NCBI RefSeq assembly: GCF_014323705.1
Contig: NZ_JABVEC010000051.1
Span: 1-40,747 of the forward strand
DNA length: 40,747 nucleotides
Source: Actinomadura alba
GTDB lineage: Bacteria > Actinomycetota > Actinomycetes > Streptosporangiales > Streptosporangiaceae
Direction: 5' to 3'
How positions within the stretch are numbered: the first letter of the stretch is position 1; each line of letters opens with the position of its first letter. The position numbers and the translations under genes are program-made. The notes below the pieces were generated by a model. The model saw nothing but the letters and a program-made list of their open reading frames with translations. It did not search any database and was not told the DNA's origin. Below, piece after piece: positions 8,041 to 15,732 of the stretch.

Positions 8041-9261
8041 TCACTCCTTGTGAAGGCCCGGGTGCTGGTCGAACGCGACGCCCTCCGCGTACAGCACCTC
8101 GATCTCGTCGTCGGCGAAGCCGGTCTCACGCAGCACCTCGGTCGTGTGCTGGCCGAGCCAGGGGGCGGGGCCGCGGACGTCGAACGGCAGGTCGCTGAAC
8201 TTCGAGGGCGGGGCGATCGTGCGCATCGGGCCGATGATGGGATGCTCGAGCTTGGCGATCATCTGGCGGGCGATCACGTGCGGGTCGTCGAGCGCCTGGT
8301 CGTACGTGAGGACCGGACCGCCCGGAACGCCGGCCGCCTGCAGCGTCGCGGTCCAGTCCGCGGTGGTCCGGGTCATCGTGACGGCCTCGATCTCGCGTTC
8401 GAGCTCGTCGATCATCGCCATGCGATCGCTGAGGGTGACGAACCGCGGATCCTCGAGCCACTCCGGCCTGGCGAGCACGTCGAGGACCAGCCGCCGCCAC
8501 AGGCGCTCGTTGTTGGCGCCGATGGTCACGAACCCGTCGGAGGTGCGGTACGCCTGATACGGCGTCGACCTCCGGTGCCGGGTGCCGGTCGCCTGCGGGA
8601 CCTCGCCGTCGGCGAAGTAGGCGCCGGACTCCCAGACGGTCCACGCGAGCGCGGCGTCCACCAGGGAGATGTCGATGTACTGGCCTTCGCCCGTGCGGCG
8701 GCGCAGAAGTTCGGCGGCCAGGATCGAATAGATCGCCGTCGAGCCCGCCGCGAGGTCGGTGACGGCGATGCCCACCTTGGCCGGCCGCCCGTCCGGCTGC
8801 CCCGTCATGCGCATCAGGCCGGTGACGCCCTGCGCCATGATGTCGAAGCCCGGGCGATCGCGGTACGGCCCGCTCTGGCCGAAACCGCTGATGGAGCAGT
8901 AAATGATCCCCGGCCGTACGGCGCGGATCGCTTCGTAGTCGATCCCGAGGCGTTTCACGACGCCGGGCCGGAAGTTCTCAATGATCAGATCGGCCTCGCG
9001 CGCCATGCCCACGAAGATGTCCCGGCCGCGTTCGTCCTTGAGGTCGAGGGACACGCTGCGCTTGCTCCGGTTCGGCATGGCGAAGGGGTAACTCTCGCCA
9101 TTGATCTTCGGGCCGAGCCGACGCGAATCGTCACCGGTTCCCGGCTGCTCCACCTTGACGACGTCGGCGCCGAGCTCCGCTAGGACCATCGTGCAGTAGG
9201 GGCCGGAGAGGAAACGGGTGAGGTCGAGGACCTTGAAGCCATCGAGTGGTAGCACGGACAC
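8041..9261 (-). CDS. CaiB/BaiF (class III) CoA-transferase
   Basis: 406 residues, standard family length. The N-terminus (VLDLTRFLSGPYCTMVLAELGADVVKVEQP) and NRSKRSV/IIENFRPG blocks are diagnostic, and the catalytic Asp169 lies in VGIAVTDLAAG at the same position as the nucleophile of formyl-CoA transferase. It would move CoA from a donor such as succinyl-CoA to the imported carboxylate. GTG at 9261; an alternative GTG at 9255 would have better spacing to GGGAAG, so the start is uncertain by two codons. First gene of the long minus-strand operon, divergent from the IclR regulator. Confidence 0.93.
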   Translation of the reverse strand: MSVLPLDGFKVLDLTRFLSGPYCTMVLAELGADVVKVEQPGTGDDSRRLGPKINGESYPFAMPNRSKRSVSLDLKDERGRDIFVGMAREADLIIENFRPGVVKRLGIDYEAIRAVRPGIIYCSISGFGQSGPYRDRPGFDIMAQGVTGLMRMTGQPDGRPAKVGIAVTDLAAGSTAIYSILAAELLRRRTGEGQYIDISLVDAALAWTVWESGAYFADGEVPQATGTRHRRSTPYQAYRTSDGFVTIGANNERLWRRLVLDVLARPEWLEDPRFVTLSDRMAMIDELEREIEAVTMTRTTADWTATLQAAGVPGGPVLTYDQALDDPHVIARQMIAKLEHPIIGPMRTIAPPSKFSDLPFDVRGPAPWLGQHTTEVLRETGFADDEIEVLYAEGVAFDQHPGLHKE

Positions 9262-9264
9262 CTT

Positions 9265-9277
9265 CCCATATAGTGGG
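9265..9277. promoter_or_regulatory. Palindrome CCCATATAGTGGG in the CoA-transferase leader
   Basis: A short interrupted palindrome (CCCA, five bases, TGGG) lies between the predicted transcription start and the CoA-transferase start codon. Its position suits a repressor site for the divergent IclR protein, but no published IclR motif is matched closely enough to prove it. Confidence 0.35.
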
Positions 9278-9299
9278 ATATTATGTCGCGATACAGGAT

Positions 9300-9328
9300 A
9301 ATTTAGATACGCGCACCTTGACTGTCAA
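9300..9328 (-). promoter_or_regulatory. Sigma-70-type promoter of the carboxylate operon
   Basis: On the minus strand a perfect -35 TTGACA (9328-9323) is separated by exactly 17 bases from a -10 TAAATT (9305-9300). This is an unusually good housekeeping promoter for a GC-rich actinomycete. The -35 lies inside a perfect 11-bp palindrome TTGACTGTCAA (9318-9328), a natural place for the divergently encoded IclR protein to block it. Predicted start of transcription is near 9293, about 32 bases before the CoA-transferase start. Confidence 0.7.
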
Positions 9329-9363
9329 TGAGGTCCCAGCCAGAGTTCGCAGGGGAGGTACCG

Positions 9364-10212
9364 GTGACCACATCTCTCGGGGAGCCCGCGGAACGGGCGG
9401 CCCGGTCCGGCGTGCAGGCGATCGACCGGGCCGTCTCGATCCTGCGCTGTTTCGGCCCGCGGACACCCGAGCTGGGCATCAGCGAGATCGCGCGGCTCAC
9501 CGGGCTCTCGACGAGCACGGCCCACCGCCTGCTCTCCGCGATGCAGCAGAACCGGCTCGTCCGGCAGACGGCCCACCGCCGCTATGCCCTCGGCCCGCTG
9601 TTCGTCCAGCTCGCGCGCAGCGGAGCCGTGCCGACGACGCTTCGCGACCTCGCGCTCGGCCCCATGCGCCAGCTGCGCGACCTGACCGACGAGACGGTGG
9701 GCCTGCACGAGCTGCTGCCGTCCGGCGATCGCGCCGTCATCGACCAGGTGGAGAGCCACCAGGCGCTCCGGCGCACCTACACCGAGATAGGCGAGCCGAT
9801 CCCGTTGCCCTACGGAGCGCCCGGCAAGGCGCTGCTCGCCTTCGTTCCCGACGCCGTACGGGAGAGGGCACTCGCCACGCCGATCCAGCAGATCACCCCG
9901 GCGACGATCACGGACGCGGACGCGCTCCGCGCGCAGCTCGAGCAGGTCCGCGCGTCGGGATACGCGATGTCGTTCTCCGAGCGCACCCCGGGCATCCGCA
10001 CGGTCGCCGCACCGATCTTCGATCACACGGACCGCGTGATCGCCTGCCTCAGCCTCAGCGGACCCGAGACCCGCATGCCGCGCGACCGGATGGACGAGCT
10101 GGCGGCGGAGGTGATGGGGACGGCGTGGACGGTGTCGGAGGCCCTCGGGGCGACGCCGCAGGGCGTCGCGCGCCGCCACGCCGTGGCCGCCGCCCCCGAC
10201 GGCAGCCCCTGA
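9364..10212 (+). CDS. IclR-family transcriptional regulator
   Basis: 282 residues from GTG at 9364, chosen because AGGGGAGG lies 5 bases upstream; an in-frame ATG at 9328 has no ribosome site. The N-terminal winged helix is clear (AIDRAVSILRCFG, then GISEIARLTGLSTSTAHRLLSAMQQNRLVRQ, with the recognition helix at about residues 46-60), followed by the IclR effector domain (YGAPGKALLAF, SFSERTPGIRTVAAPIFD). Divergent from and adjacent to the CoA-transferase operon, so it almost certainly controls that operon in response to a carboxylate or its CoA ester. The last 20 residues are low-complexity Ala/Arg. Confidence 0.93.
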   Translation: MTTSLGEPAERAARSGVQAIDRAVSILRCFGPRTPELGISEIARLTGLSTSTAHRLLSAMQQNRLVRQTAHRRYALGPLFVQLARSGAVPTTLRDLALGPMRQLRDLTDETVGLHELLPSGDRAVIDQVESHQALRRTYTEIGEPIPLPYGAPGKALLAFVPDAVRERALATPIQQITPATITDADALRAQLEQVRASGYAMSFSERTPGIRTVAAPIFDHTDRVIACLSLSGPETRMPRDRMDELAAEVMGTAWTVSEALGATPQGVARRHAVAAAPDGSP

Positions 10213-10224
10213 GCGCGCCCCCGC

Positions 10225-10404
10225 TCACGTCGTCACTTCGTGACGCGGAACAGCAGATGCGTCATGGGCGGTGTCGACCAGCGCCTGCCAGGCGATGAGT
10301 GCGGCGAGCGGCACCGCGGCGGCCACCCGCCGGGTGGCCCGCACCAAGGAACGACCGCCGGTGCCGTCGCGCTCGCCCTCGGCCGGCACGAGGTCCACCC
10401 GCAC
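10225..10404 (-). pseudogene. Remnant of an MDR (zinc-type dehydrogenase/quinone reductase) gene
   Basis: A 59-codon minus-strand frame contains VAAAVPLAALIAWQALVDTA, which closely follows the conserved helix just before the NAD(P)-binding domain of medium-chain dehydrogenases (typically AAALPLAGLTAWQAL). The preceding residues (RSLVRATRR) also fit that region. The catalytic N-terminal domain and the GxGxxG cofactor domain are absent: the frame is closed by a TAG a few codons upstream and a TGA downstream. I read it as an internal fragment of a lost dehydrogenase gene in the 373-bp stretch between the IclR and DivIVA genes, which otherwise holds no gene I can recognise. Confidence 0.45.
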
Positions 10405-10585
10405 GTCAGTGGCCTCTGTCTACCACGCACCTTCTCATCTGTGCAGGCGTTCATATATTGGTGACAGCATCCTGACCGGCCCCCTAGAGGGCACTAACCG
10501 CGGAGCGGATGGTCACTCTCAGCGATGAAGGTGCAGCGTTGTGTATCGGGGCCGATCCCTGGTGAAAGGTTCGGTGAGACACACG

Positions 10586-11089
10586 ATGCACGAAGAACCC
10601 GGAGGGCACCGGCACCCTCCCACGAGCGCTGGCGAGGCGGCACCGGTCATCGAGCTCCCGCCCGACGTCACCGGTGGTGCCGGTCTGCTGACCCCGGCCG
10701 ACATCCGCAGAAAGGTGTTCACCACCGTCCGCCTTCGTGAGGGCTATGACCTCGCCCAGGTCGACGTCTTCCTGGATCAGGTCGAAGGCACCTTGAGCAG
10801 CGTGCTGCGGGAGAACGCGGCGCTGAAGGCACGGCTGGACAGCCCACGGCAGGCGGGCGACAGCGCGGCGCACATCGTCGGGCTGGCCCACGAGGCGGCG
10901 AACCGGGCGGTCGCCCTGGCGCAGGAGGAGGCGAGGGCGATCGTCGCCGACGCCCGCGCCCAGGCCGAGACCGCGAGACATGAAGCGCTCGGCTACGCCA
11001 CCCGAATGCGGGAGGGCCTCGACGACCAGCTGCGACGGCTGCGGGACCTGCTCGACGAACTGCGGGAACAGGACGGCGCGCGTCACTGA
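10586..11089 (+). CDS. Small DivIVA-domain coiled-coil protein
   Basis: 167 residues from ATG at 10586 (GGTGAG 7 bases upstream); an in-frame GTG at 10541 would add 15 residues and cannot be excluded. A DivIVA N-terminal domain is clear: LTPADIRRKVFTTVRLREGYDLAQVDVFLDQV about 40 residues in, followed by an Ala/Glu/Arg-rich coiled coil to the C-terminus. DivIVA-domain proteins recognise curved membrane and recruit cell-wall or polarity factors. This one is much shorter than the essential polar DivIVA/Wag31 and is probably an accessory paralogue. The first 35 residues are Pro/His-rich and variable. Confidence 0.87.
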   Translation: MHEEPGGHRHPPTSAGEAAPVIELPPDVTGGAGLLTPADIRRKVFTTVRLREGYDLAQVDVFLDQVEGTLSSVLRENAALKARLDSPRQAGDSAAHIVGLAHEAANRAVALAQEEARAIVADARAQAETARHEALGYATRMREGLDDQLRRLRDLLDELREQDGARH

Positions 11090-11245
11090 CCGACCCGTGC
11101 GGCGACCGGCCGGCCGGTACCCGTCGCGGCGGCCGGTCTCCGTACCACCAGAAGATCTCTCGCCGGTGAGCCACCCGCTCTGCCGGCTTTCCCGGGTCAC
11201 GCCGCGGCCCTGCCGCGTCCGGACTCGACAAGGAGGTGCTGACGC

Positions 11246-12139
11246 ATGCTGTCTACACAGTTGGTGCAGGCCATGGATCCGATCCTGGAGGAGGGGCAGC
11301 CCCCCGGCGCGAGCGCGTGGATCGCGGTGCTGCTGGTGTCGGTGTCGACGCTCGCCGGGGCATGGCTGGCCCGCCGTAACTCGACGCGCCTGGTCGTGTG
11401 GCTGGCGATCGCGTCCGCCACGATGCTGGTCATCGCGCTCACCGACCTGCTTCCCGATGCGTGGCGGGAGGCCGTCGAGACCGGGCTTCCGCTCTGGGTG
11501 ATCGGCGTCGCGGCGGCCACCGGCTTCCTGGTGATCACCTATTTCACCCGCAAGGGCTGCGGCCACGACCACGGGGCCGCCGCGCATCGGCCCCCGGGCC
11601 GGCACACCCCCGGCCGCCACCGCCGCCGCCTGCAGGAGGCGGTCGGCGCCGCGCTGTTCGGCGGGATGGGAACGGCGGCGGCGTTGACCACGCATCGGGC
11701 GATCGAGGGGGCGACACTGGCGTTCAGCGCCTCCATCGTCGTGGTCGTCGCGCTGATGGTGCACTCCGCGAGCGAGGGGCTCGCACTCGCCGCGCTCCTG
11801 GAGATGGCCCGGCAGCGGCTGGCCCCATGGCTGGTGGTGTCCTGCGTGAGTCCGGCGGTCGGCGTCCTGTTCGCCACCGTCAGCCCGCTGCCCGGGCGCG
11901 TGGTCCCCGTACTGCTCGGAATGATCAGCGGGGTGCTGCTGCGGACCGCGATCGTCGGCATCAAACTCGCGGCCAGCAGGCAGGCGACCGGCCGCCTGTC
12001 GCGGCGGCACGTGGTCATCGCGACCGCCACCGCCGTGACGGTCGGTGCTCTGCTGACCATGGCCCATGCGGGTGACGGCCATTCCGAACACGCGGGAGGC
12101 CCGGCGGAGGCCCCGTCGCCGTTGGAGGTCCGGCCTTGA
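11246..12139 (+). CDS. ZIP-family divalent metal transporter
   Basis: 297 residues with about eight hydrophobic segments. The ZIP signature metal-site motifs are visible as HRAIEGATLA and HSASEGLALA, normally found on neighbouring membrane helices, and a His-rich cytoplasmic loop (GHDHGAAAH) follows the third span. ZIPs move zinc, iron or manganese into the cytoplasm. The stop overlaps the TTG start of the CDF gene by four bases, so a metal importer and an exporter are translated together. The C-terminus also has a His-containing tail (HAGDGHSEH). An AAGGAG lies 11 bases before the ATG. Confidence 0.88.
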   Translation: MLSTQLVQAMDPILEEGQPPGASAWIAVLLVSVSTLAGAWLARRNSTRLVVWLAIASATMLVIALTDLLPDAWREAVETGLPLWVIGVAAATGFLVITYFTRKGCGHDHGAAAHRPPGRHTPGRHRRRLQEAVGAALFGGMGTAAALTTHRAIEGATLAFSASIVVVVALMVHSASEGLALAALLEMARQRLAPWLVVSCVSPAVGVLFATVSPLPGRVVPVLLGMISGVLLRTAIVGIKLAASRQATGRLSRRHVVIATATAVTVGALLTMAHAGDGHSEHAGGPAEAPSPLEVRP

Positions 12140-13248
12140 ACGTCCAGCCGTACGACGGGTCCGACCGGCACCGCCACGGTGATGTGCACCGGAAAGGACA
12201 CGACCGTGCTCTCGTCTCCGCCGCGGCGAAGCGGCGCGCACCCGCGAAGCACGAGGGCCGTGCCCATGGGCATGAGCACGGGCACGGACACGGGCACGGG
12301 CACGGGCACGGGCACGGGATCTCGGCCGACGCGGATCGGAGATATCTGACGGCGGCCCTGATCCTGCTGATGGCCTACATGGCCGGCGAGGTCGTGGTCG
12401 GGCTGGCGGCACGCTCCCTGGCGCTGCTCTCGGACGCCGGCCACATGCTCACGGACTCGGCCTCGATCGTCTTCGCCCTGGTGGCGATGCGGCTGTCCGT
12501 CCGCCCGCCGCGCGGTGGTTTCACGTTCGGCCTCAAACGCGCCGAGATCCTCTCGGCGCAGCTCAACGGCGCCACGCTGCTCGTGCTCGCCGGGCTCTTC
12601 TGCTACGAGGCGATCCGGCGGCTCGTGACACCGCCCGAGGTCGAGGGCGGGCTGGTGCTGATCACCGCGCTCGCCGGTATCGGCGTCAACCTCGCGGCGA
12701 CCTGGCTGCTCAGCAGGGCCGACCGGACCAGCCTGAACGTCGAAGGCGCCTACCAGCACATCGTCAACGACCTCTTCGCGTTCATCGCCACCGCCCTGTC
12801 CGGGCTGGTGGTCCTGCTGACCGGGTTCGTCCGCGCGGACGCCGTCGCCACGCTCATCGTGGCGGCGCTCATGCTCAGGGCCGGGTACGGGCTCATCCGC
12901 GACACCGGCCGGATCTTTCTACAGGCCGCGCCCACCGGGCTCGTTCCGGCCGAGGTCGGCGCGCGGCTGGCGGGCGAGCCCGGAGTCGCCGAGGTCCACG
13001 ACCTGCACGTCTGGGAGCTCACCTCCGGATACGCCTCGCTGTCGGCCCATGTCCTCGTCCGGCGTGAGGGTGACCCGGTCGCGGTGCGGCGCCGCCTCCA
13101 GGACCTCATCGTCCGCTCGTACGGGATCACGCACACCACCCTGCAGCTCGACCCCGTCCCCGATGGCGGCGTCGCGGGCGGCGGGTGCGTCGACACCCGT
13201 CACTGCGCCGATCCGCACGGTCCCCACTACCTGTCTCCCCGTGGCTGA
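12136..13248 (+). CDS. CDF-family zinc/cation efflux protein with His-Gly repeat
   Basis: 370 residues. TTG start at 12136 overlaps the ZIP stop (TTGA), with GGAGG 7 bases upstream. The first 60 residues are a His-rich cytoplasmic tail ending in a His-Gly dipeptide array, followed by six membrane segments. CDF metal-site residues are visible in LLSDAGHMLTDS (HxxxD) and in YQHIVNDLFAF (HxxxD), and the C-terminal cytoplasmic domain has VHDLHVWELTSGY, typical of CzcD/ZitB. It exports zinc or cobalt in exchange for protons. Close linkage to ZIP and to an ABC importer 38 bp downstream suggests a metal homeostasis operon. Confidence 0.94.
   Translation: MNVQPYDGSDRHRHGDVHRKGHDRALVSAAAKRRAPAKHEGRAHGHEHGHGHGHGHGHGHGISADADRRYLTAALILLMAYMAGEVVVGLAARSLALLSDAGHMLTDSASIVFALVAMRLSVRPPRGGFTFGLKRAEILSAQLNGATLLVLAGLFCYEAIRRLVTPPEVEGGLVLITALAGIGVNLAATWLLSRADRTSLNVEGAYQHIVNDLFAFIATALSGLVVLLTGFVRADAVATLIVAALMLRAGYGLIRDTGRIFLQAAPTGLVPAEVGARLAGEPGVAEVHDLHVWELTSGYASLSAHVLVRREGDPVAVRRRLQDLIVRSYGITHTTLQLDPVPDGGVAGGGCVDTRHCADPHGPHYLSPRG
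12265..12318 (+). repeat. Nine tandem 6-bp repeats (CACGGG type) in the CDF gene
   Basis: Nine head-to-tail hexamers, mostly CACGGG with CATGGG, CATGAG and CACGGA variants at the 5' end, encode an alternating His-Gly(Glu) array. The last five units are nearly identical, so the array is a likely slippage site that would change the number of metal-binding histidines in frame. Confidence 0.9.
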
Positions 13249-13286
13249 GCGACCGGCGACGGGCTCCCGTTCGGAAGGGGCGTGAG

Positions 13287-14126
13287 GTGAGACCGCTGTA
13301 CGCCGTCGCGGCGATGGTGCCGCTGTGCCTGGCGGCCACCGCCTGTTCCCGTGCCGCGGACGAGGACACCCTCGGCCGGGTGCGCGCCGGCGGAACCCTC
13401 AGGGTGGCGCTCACCACGGCCAATCCGCCGTGGAACTTCCTCGACGGCGCCGCTCGCCCGGTGGGCTACGACGTGGACGTCGCCCGTGAGGTGGCCCGGC
13501 GGATCGGCGTTCGCAGGGTCACGTTCATCGGAGCCGACTTCGCGAGCTTCGTCGGAGGCATCCGAGCCGACAGGTTCGACGTCGTGATCGCCGGGCAGTC
13601 GGTCACGGCGAAGCGCCGCAGGGAGGTCGACTTCTCGCGCCCCTACGCGCTCAACGGCGTCGCCGTGTTCGTCCGGAGGGGCGACCGTTCCATCAGCGGC
13701 GTCAAGGATCTCGCCGGCAAGAGGGTCGCCGTCTCGGAGGGCACCGTCCAGGCCGAGTTCGCGCGCGACCGGGTCCGGGACGCGAAGGTCAAGACCTACC
13801 GGAACGCCACCCTCGTCCTCACCGACCTGTCGTGGGGTCGCGCCGACGCGGCGCTGGTGTCGCGTTTCCAGGGGATCTATCTGGCGGCGGAGAAGGGGCT
13901 CGCCATCACCCCCGTCGGGCCGGTCTGGCGCACCTACCCGCTGAGCATGTCCTTCCGGAAGCACTCCCCCGCGTTCCGGCATGCCCTCGACACCGCCATC
14001 AGCGACATGATCGGCGACGGCACCCTGTCGGCCATCTCGCGCCGGTGGCTGGGCGGACTCGACATGGCGGCCGAGCTCCGCGGCCTGCCACCGGACCCGG
14101 CCGCCCGGCCTTCCGCACGGCCATAG
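13287..14126 (+). CDS. ABC transporter substrate-binding lipoprotein (polar amino-acid type)
   Basis: 280 residues from GTG at 13287; GGAAGGGG lies about 6 bases upstream and this start gives a lipoprotein signal (LCLAATAC, Cys20). Family-3 solute-binding features are clear: GGTLRVALTTANPPWNFLD, GYDVDVAREVARRIG, RFDVVIAGQSVTAKRRREVDFSRPY. It would sit on the outer membrane face and deliver an amino acid or related small polar ligand to the permease encoded next. The gene starts only 38 bp after the CDF zinc exporter, so it may be in the metal operon; a metal-chelating amino acid such as His or Cys is a possible ligand, but this is inference. Confidence 0.92.
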   Translation: MRPLYAVAAMVPLCLAATACSRAADEDTLGRVRAGGTLRVALTTANPPWNFLDGAARPVGYDVDVAREVARRIGVRRVTFIGADFASFVGGIRADRFDVVIAGQSVTAKRRREVDFSRPYALNGVAVFVRRGDRSISGVKDLAGKRVAVSEGTVQAEFARDRVRDAKVKTYRNATLVLTDLSWGRADAALVSRFQGIYLAAEKGLAITPVGPVWRTYPLSMSFRKHSPAFRHALDTAISDMIGDGTLSAISRRWLGGLDMAAELRGLPPDPAARPSARP

Positions 14127-14140
14127 CGAAAGGAGTGCCC

Positions 14141-14788
14141 GTGGACCATCTCGTCCTGTCGATGCCCGGCCTGCTCAGGGGCCTGGGCGTCACGATCATG
14201 CTCGGCGTGGTGTCGTTCGTGCTCGGCTTCGTCCTCGGCGGGCTCATCACCCTGGCACGGATCTCGCGATCGCCGGTGCTCAAGGCGACGGCGATCGCCT
14301 ATGTCTCGCTGCTTCGCGGCACCCCATTACTCATCCAGATCATGCTGGTGTACTTCGGGCTGCCCCAGCTCGGCGTGCGGATCGCACCCATACCCTCAGC
14401 GATCCTGGCCTTCACCCTCTACTCCGCGGCCTACCTCAGCGAGAACCTCCGCGGCGGCGTGCTGGCCATCGACCAGGGCCAGTGGGAGGCCGCCGACTCC
14501 ATGGGCATGAGCCACGGCCGGAGCCTTCGGCGCATCATCTACCCGCAGGCCCTGCGCGTCGCCACCCCGGCGATCGGCGGCCGCTTCATCGCCCTCATGA
14601 AGGACACCTCCCTGGCCTCGGTCATCACCGTCGTAGAACTCACCCGGGTGGCCGAGAGCACCGGCAGCTCCTCCTTCCGGTACGTCGAGGCCTTCGTGCT
14701 GGCCGGAGCCGTCTACTGGCTGATCAACGCCGTACTGTCCATCGGGCAGGCGATCCTGGAACGACGCATGGGAAGGGCGTACACGTGA
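14141..14788 (+). CDS. ABC transporter permease, polar amino-acid family
   Basis: 215 residues from GTG at 14141 with AAGGAG 5 bases upstream; an open frame continues further 5' but overlaps the binding-protein gene and is non-coding. Five membrane segments and the HisM/GlnP signature (LRGTPLLIQIMLVYFGLPQLG; ENLRGGVLAIDQGQWEAADSMGMS, the EAA loop that docks the ATPase) are present. Its stop overlaps the ATPase GTG by four bases, so the two subunits are made together. Confidence 0.94.
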   Translation: MDHLVLSMPGLLRGLGVTIMLGVVSFVLGFVLGGLITLARISRSPVLKATAIAYVSLLRGTPLLIQIMLVYFGLPQLGVRIAPIPSAILAFTLYSAAYLSENLRGGVLAIDQGQWEAADSMGMSHGRSLRRIIYPQALRVATPAIGGRFIALMKDTSLASVITVVELTRVAESTGSSSFRYVEAFVLAGAVYWLINAVLSIGQAILERRMGRAYT

Positions 14789-15585
14789 TCGACACTGTGG
14801 CCATCGACGTACGGGGCCTGCACAAGCGATTCGGCCGGCACGAGGTGCTCAAGAGCGTGGACCTCACCGTGCGCAGCGGTGAGGTGGTGGCGGTCATGGG
14901 GCCGTCCGGTGCGGGCAAGACCACGCTGATGCGCTGCCTGAACCTGCTCGAGGAACCGGATGCCGGCACCATCACGGTCCACGGCCGGACCGTGGACTGC
15001 ACGTCCCCGAGGCGCACCCGCCACCGCAGCCGCGTGATCCGCGACATACGCACCCGCACCGCGATGGTGTTCCAGAACTACAACCTGTTCCCGCACCTGA
15101 CGGTCCTCGAGAACGTCATCGAAGCCCCGATCTCGGTACGGCGGCTTCCCCGGTCCTACGCCGTCGAGATCGGGGACCGGCTCCTCGGCCGGCTCGGGCT
15201 CACCGACAAGCGGGACGAGTACCCGTCGAGGCTGTCCGGCGGCCAGCTGCAGCGGGTGGCCATCGCCCGGGCACTGGCCATGGACCCCGAGGTCATCCTC
15301 TTCGACGAACCCGTCTCAGCCCTCGATCTCGAACTCGGCGCGGAGATCCTCCACATCATGAAGAACCTGACCGCCCGCGGCATCACCATGGTCATCGTCA
15401 CCCATGAGATCGCCTTCGCACGTGAAGTCGCCGACCGCGTTGTCTTCATGGACGCCGGCTACATCCTCGAGGAACAGCACCCCAGCGTCTTCTTCAGCAA
15501 TCCCGCCACGCCCAGGGCAAGGTCGTTCCTGCGCCTGGTGTCCGAAGGCGACGGCTCGCCTCCTGAGCTGGAGCGGACGAACTGA
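14785..15585 (+). CDS. ABC transporter ATP-binding protein, polar amino-acid family
   Basis: 266 residues from GTG at 14785 (GGAAGGG 7 bases upstream, GTGA overlap with the permease). Walker A GPSGAGKTT, signature LSGGQLQRVAIARALA, Walker B VILFDEP and the H-loop VTHE are all intact. It also has the QNYNLFPHLTVLENV and ARGITMVIVTHEI blocks typical of GlnQ/ArtP-type importers. A basic insert (SPRRTRHRSRVIR) between strands is slightly longer than usual. Completes a three-gene importer. Confidence 0.95.
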   Translation: MIDTVAIDVRGLHKRFGRHEVLKSVDLTVRSGEVVAVMGPSGAGKTTLMRCLNLLEEPDAGTITVHGRTVDCTSPRRTRHRSRVIRDIRTRTAMVFQNYNLFPHLTVLENVIEAPISVRRLPRSYAVEIGDRLLGRLGLTDKRDEYPSRLSGGQLQRVAIARALAMDPEVILFDEPVSALDLELGAEILHIMKNLTARGITMVIVTHEIAFAREVADRVVFMDAGYILEEQHPSVFFSNPATPRARSFLRLVSEGDGSPPELERTN

Positions 15586-15665
15586 CACGGCGCCACGTCC
15601 GTCCGCGACAGGTGCCGATCGGCGCTCTCGGCCAAGTTCATTGAACACATCGCCCGTCGCCGCCC

Positions 15666-15683
15666 GTACCCCCTGAGGGGAGA
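15666..15683. promoter_or_regulatory. Possible CsoR-type copper-responsive operator
   Basis: GTACCCCCTGAGGGGAGA contains CCCC-TGA-GGGG flanked by A/T-ended edges, the shape of CsoR operators (TACCCC with GGGGTA arms). It lies about 50 bases upstream of the CopC start, where copper-responsive repression would be expected. No CsoR gene is in this window. Confidence 0.4.
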
Positions 15684-15732
15684 GGCGGGCTCGGCCGCCC
15701 TGCCCGCGTGCCCGGTGATCTGGAGGTGCCTT

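Noticed and set aside
10233..10454. Small Pro/Arg-rich ORF with ATG near 10454 on the minus strand
   Set aside because: Cys/Pro/Arg-rich out-of-frame sequence; the MDR-like fragment in another frame explains the coding signal better.
12265..12318. Short tandem repeat considered as a CRISPR or minisatellite
   Set aside because: Units are only 6 bp, without spacers, and lie inside the CDF coding frame as a His-Gly array.
10484..12412. 642-codon minus-strand frame opposite DivIVA, ZIP and CDF genes
   Set aside because: Antisense to three genes with clear domains; its Arg/His/Gly composition mirrors the His-Gly repeat on the other strand.
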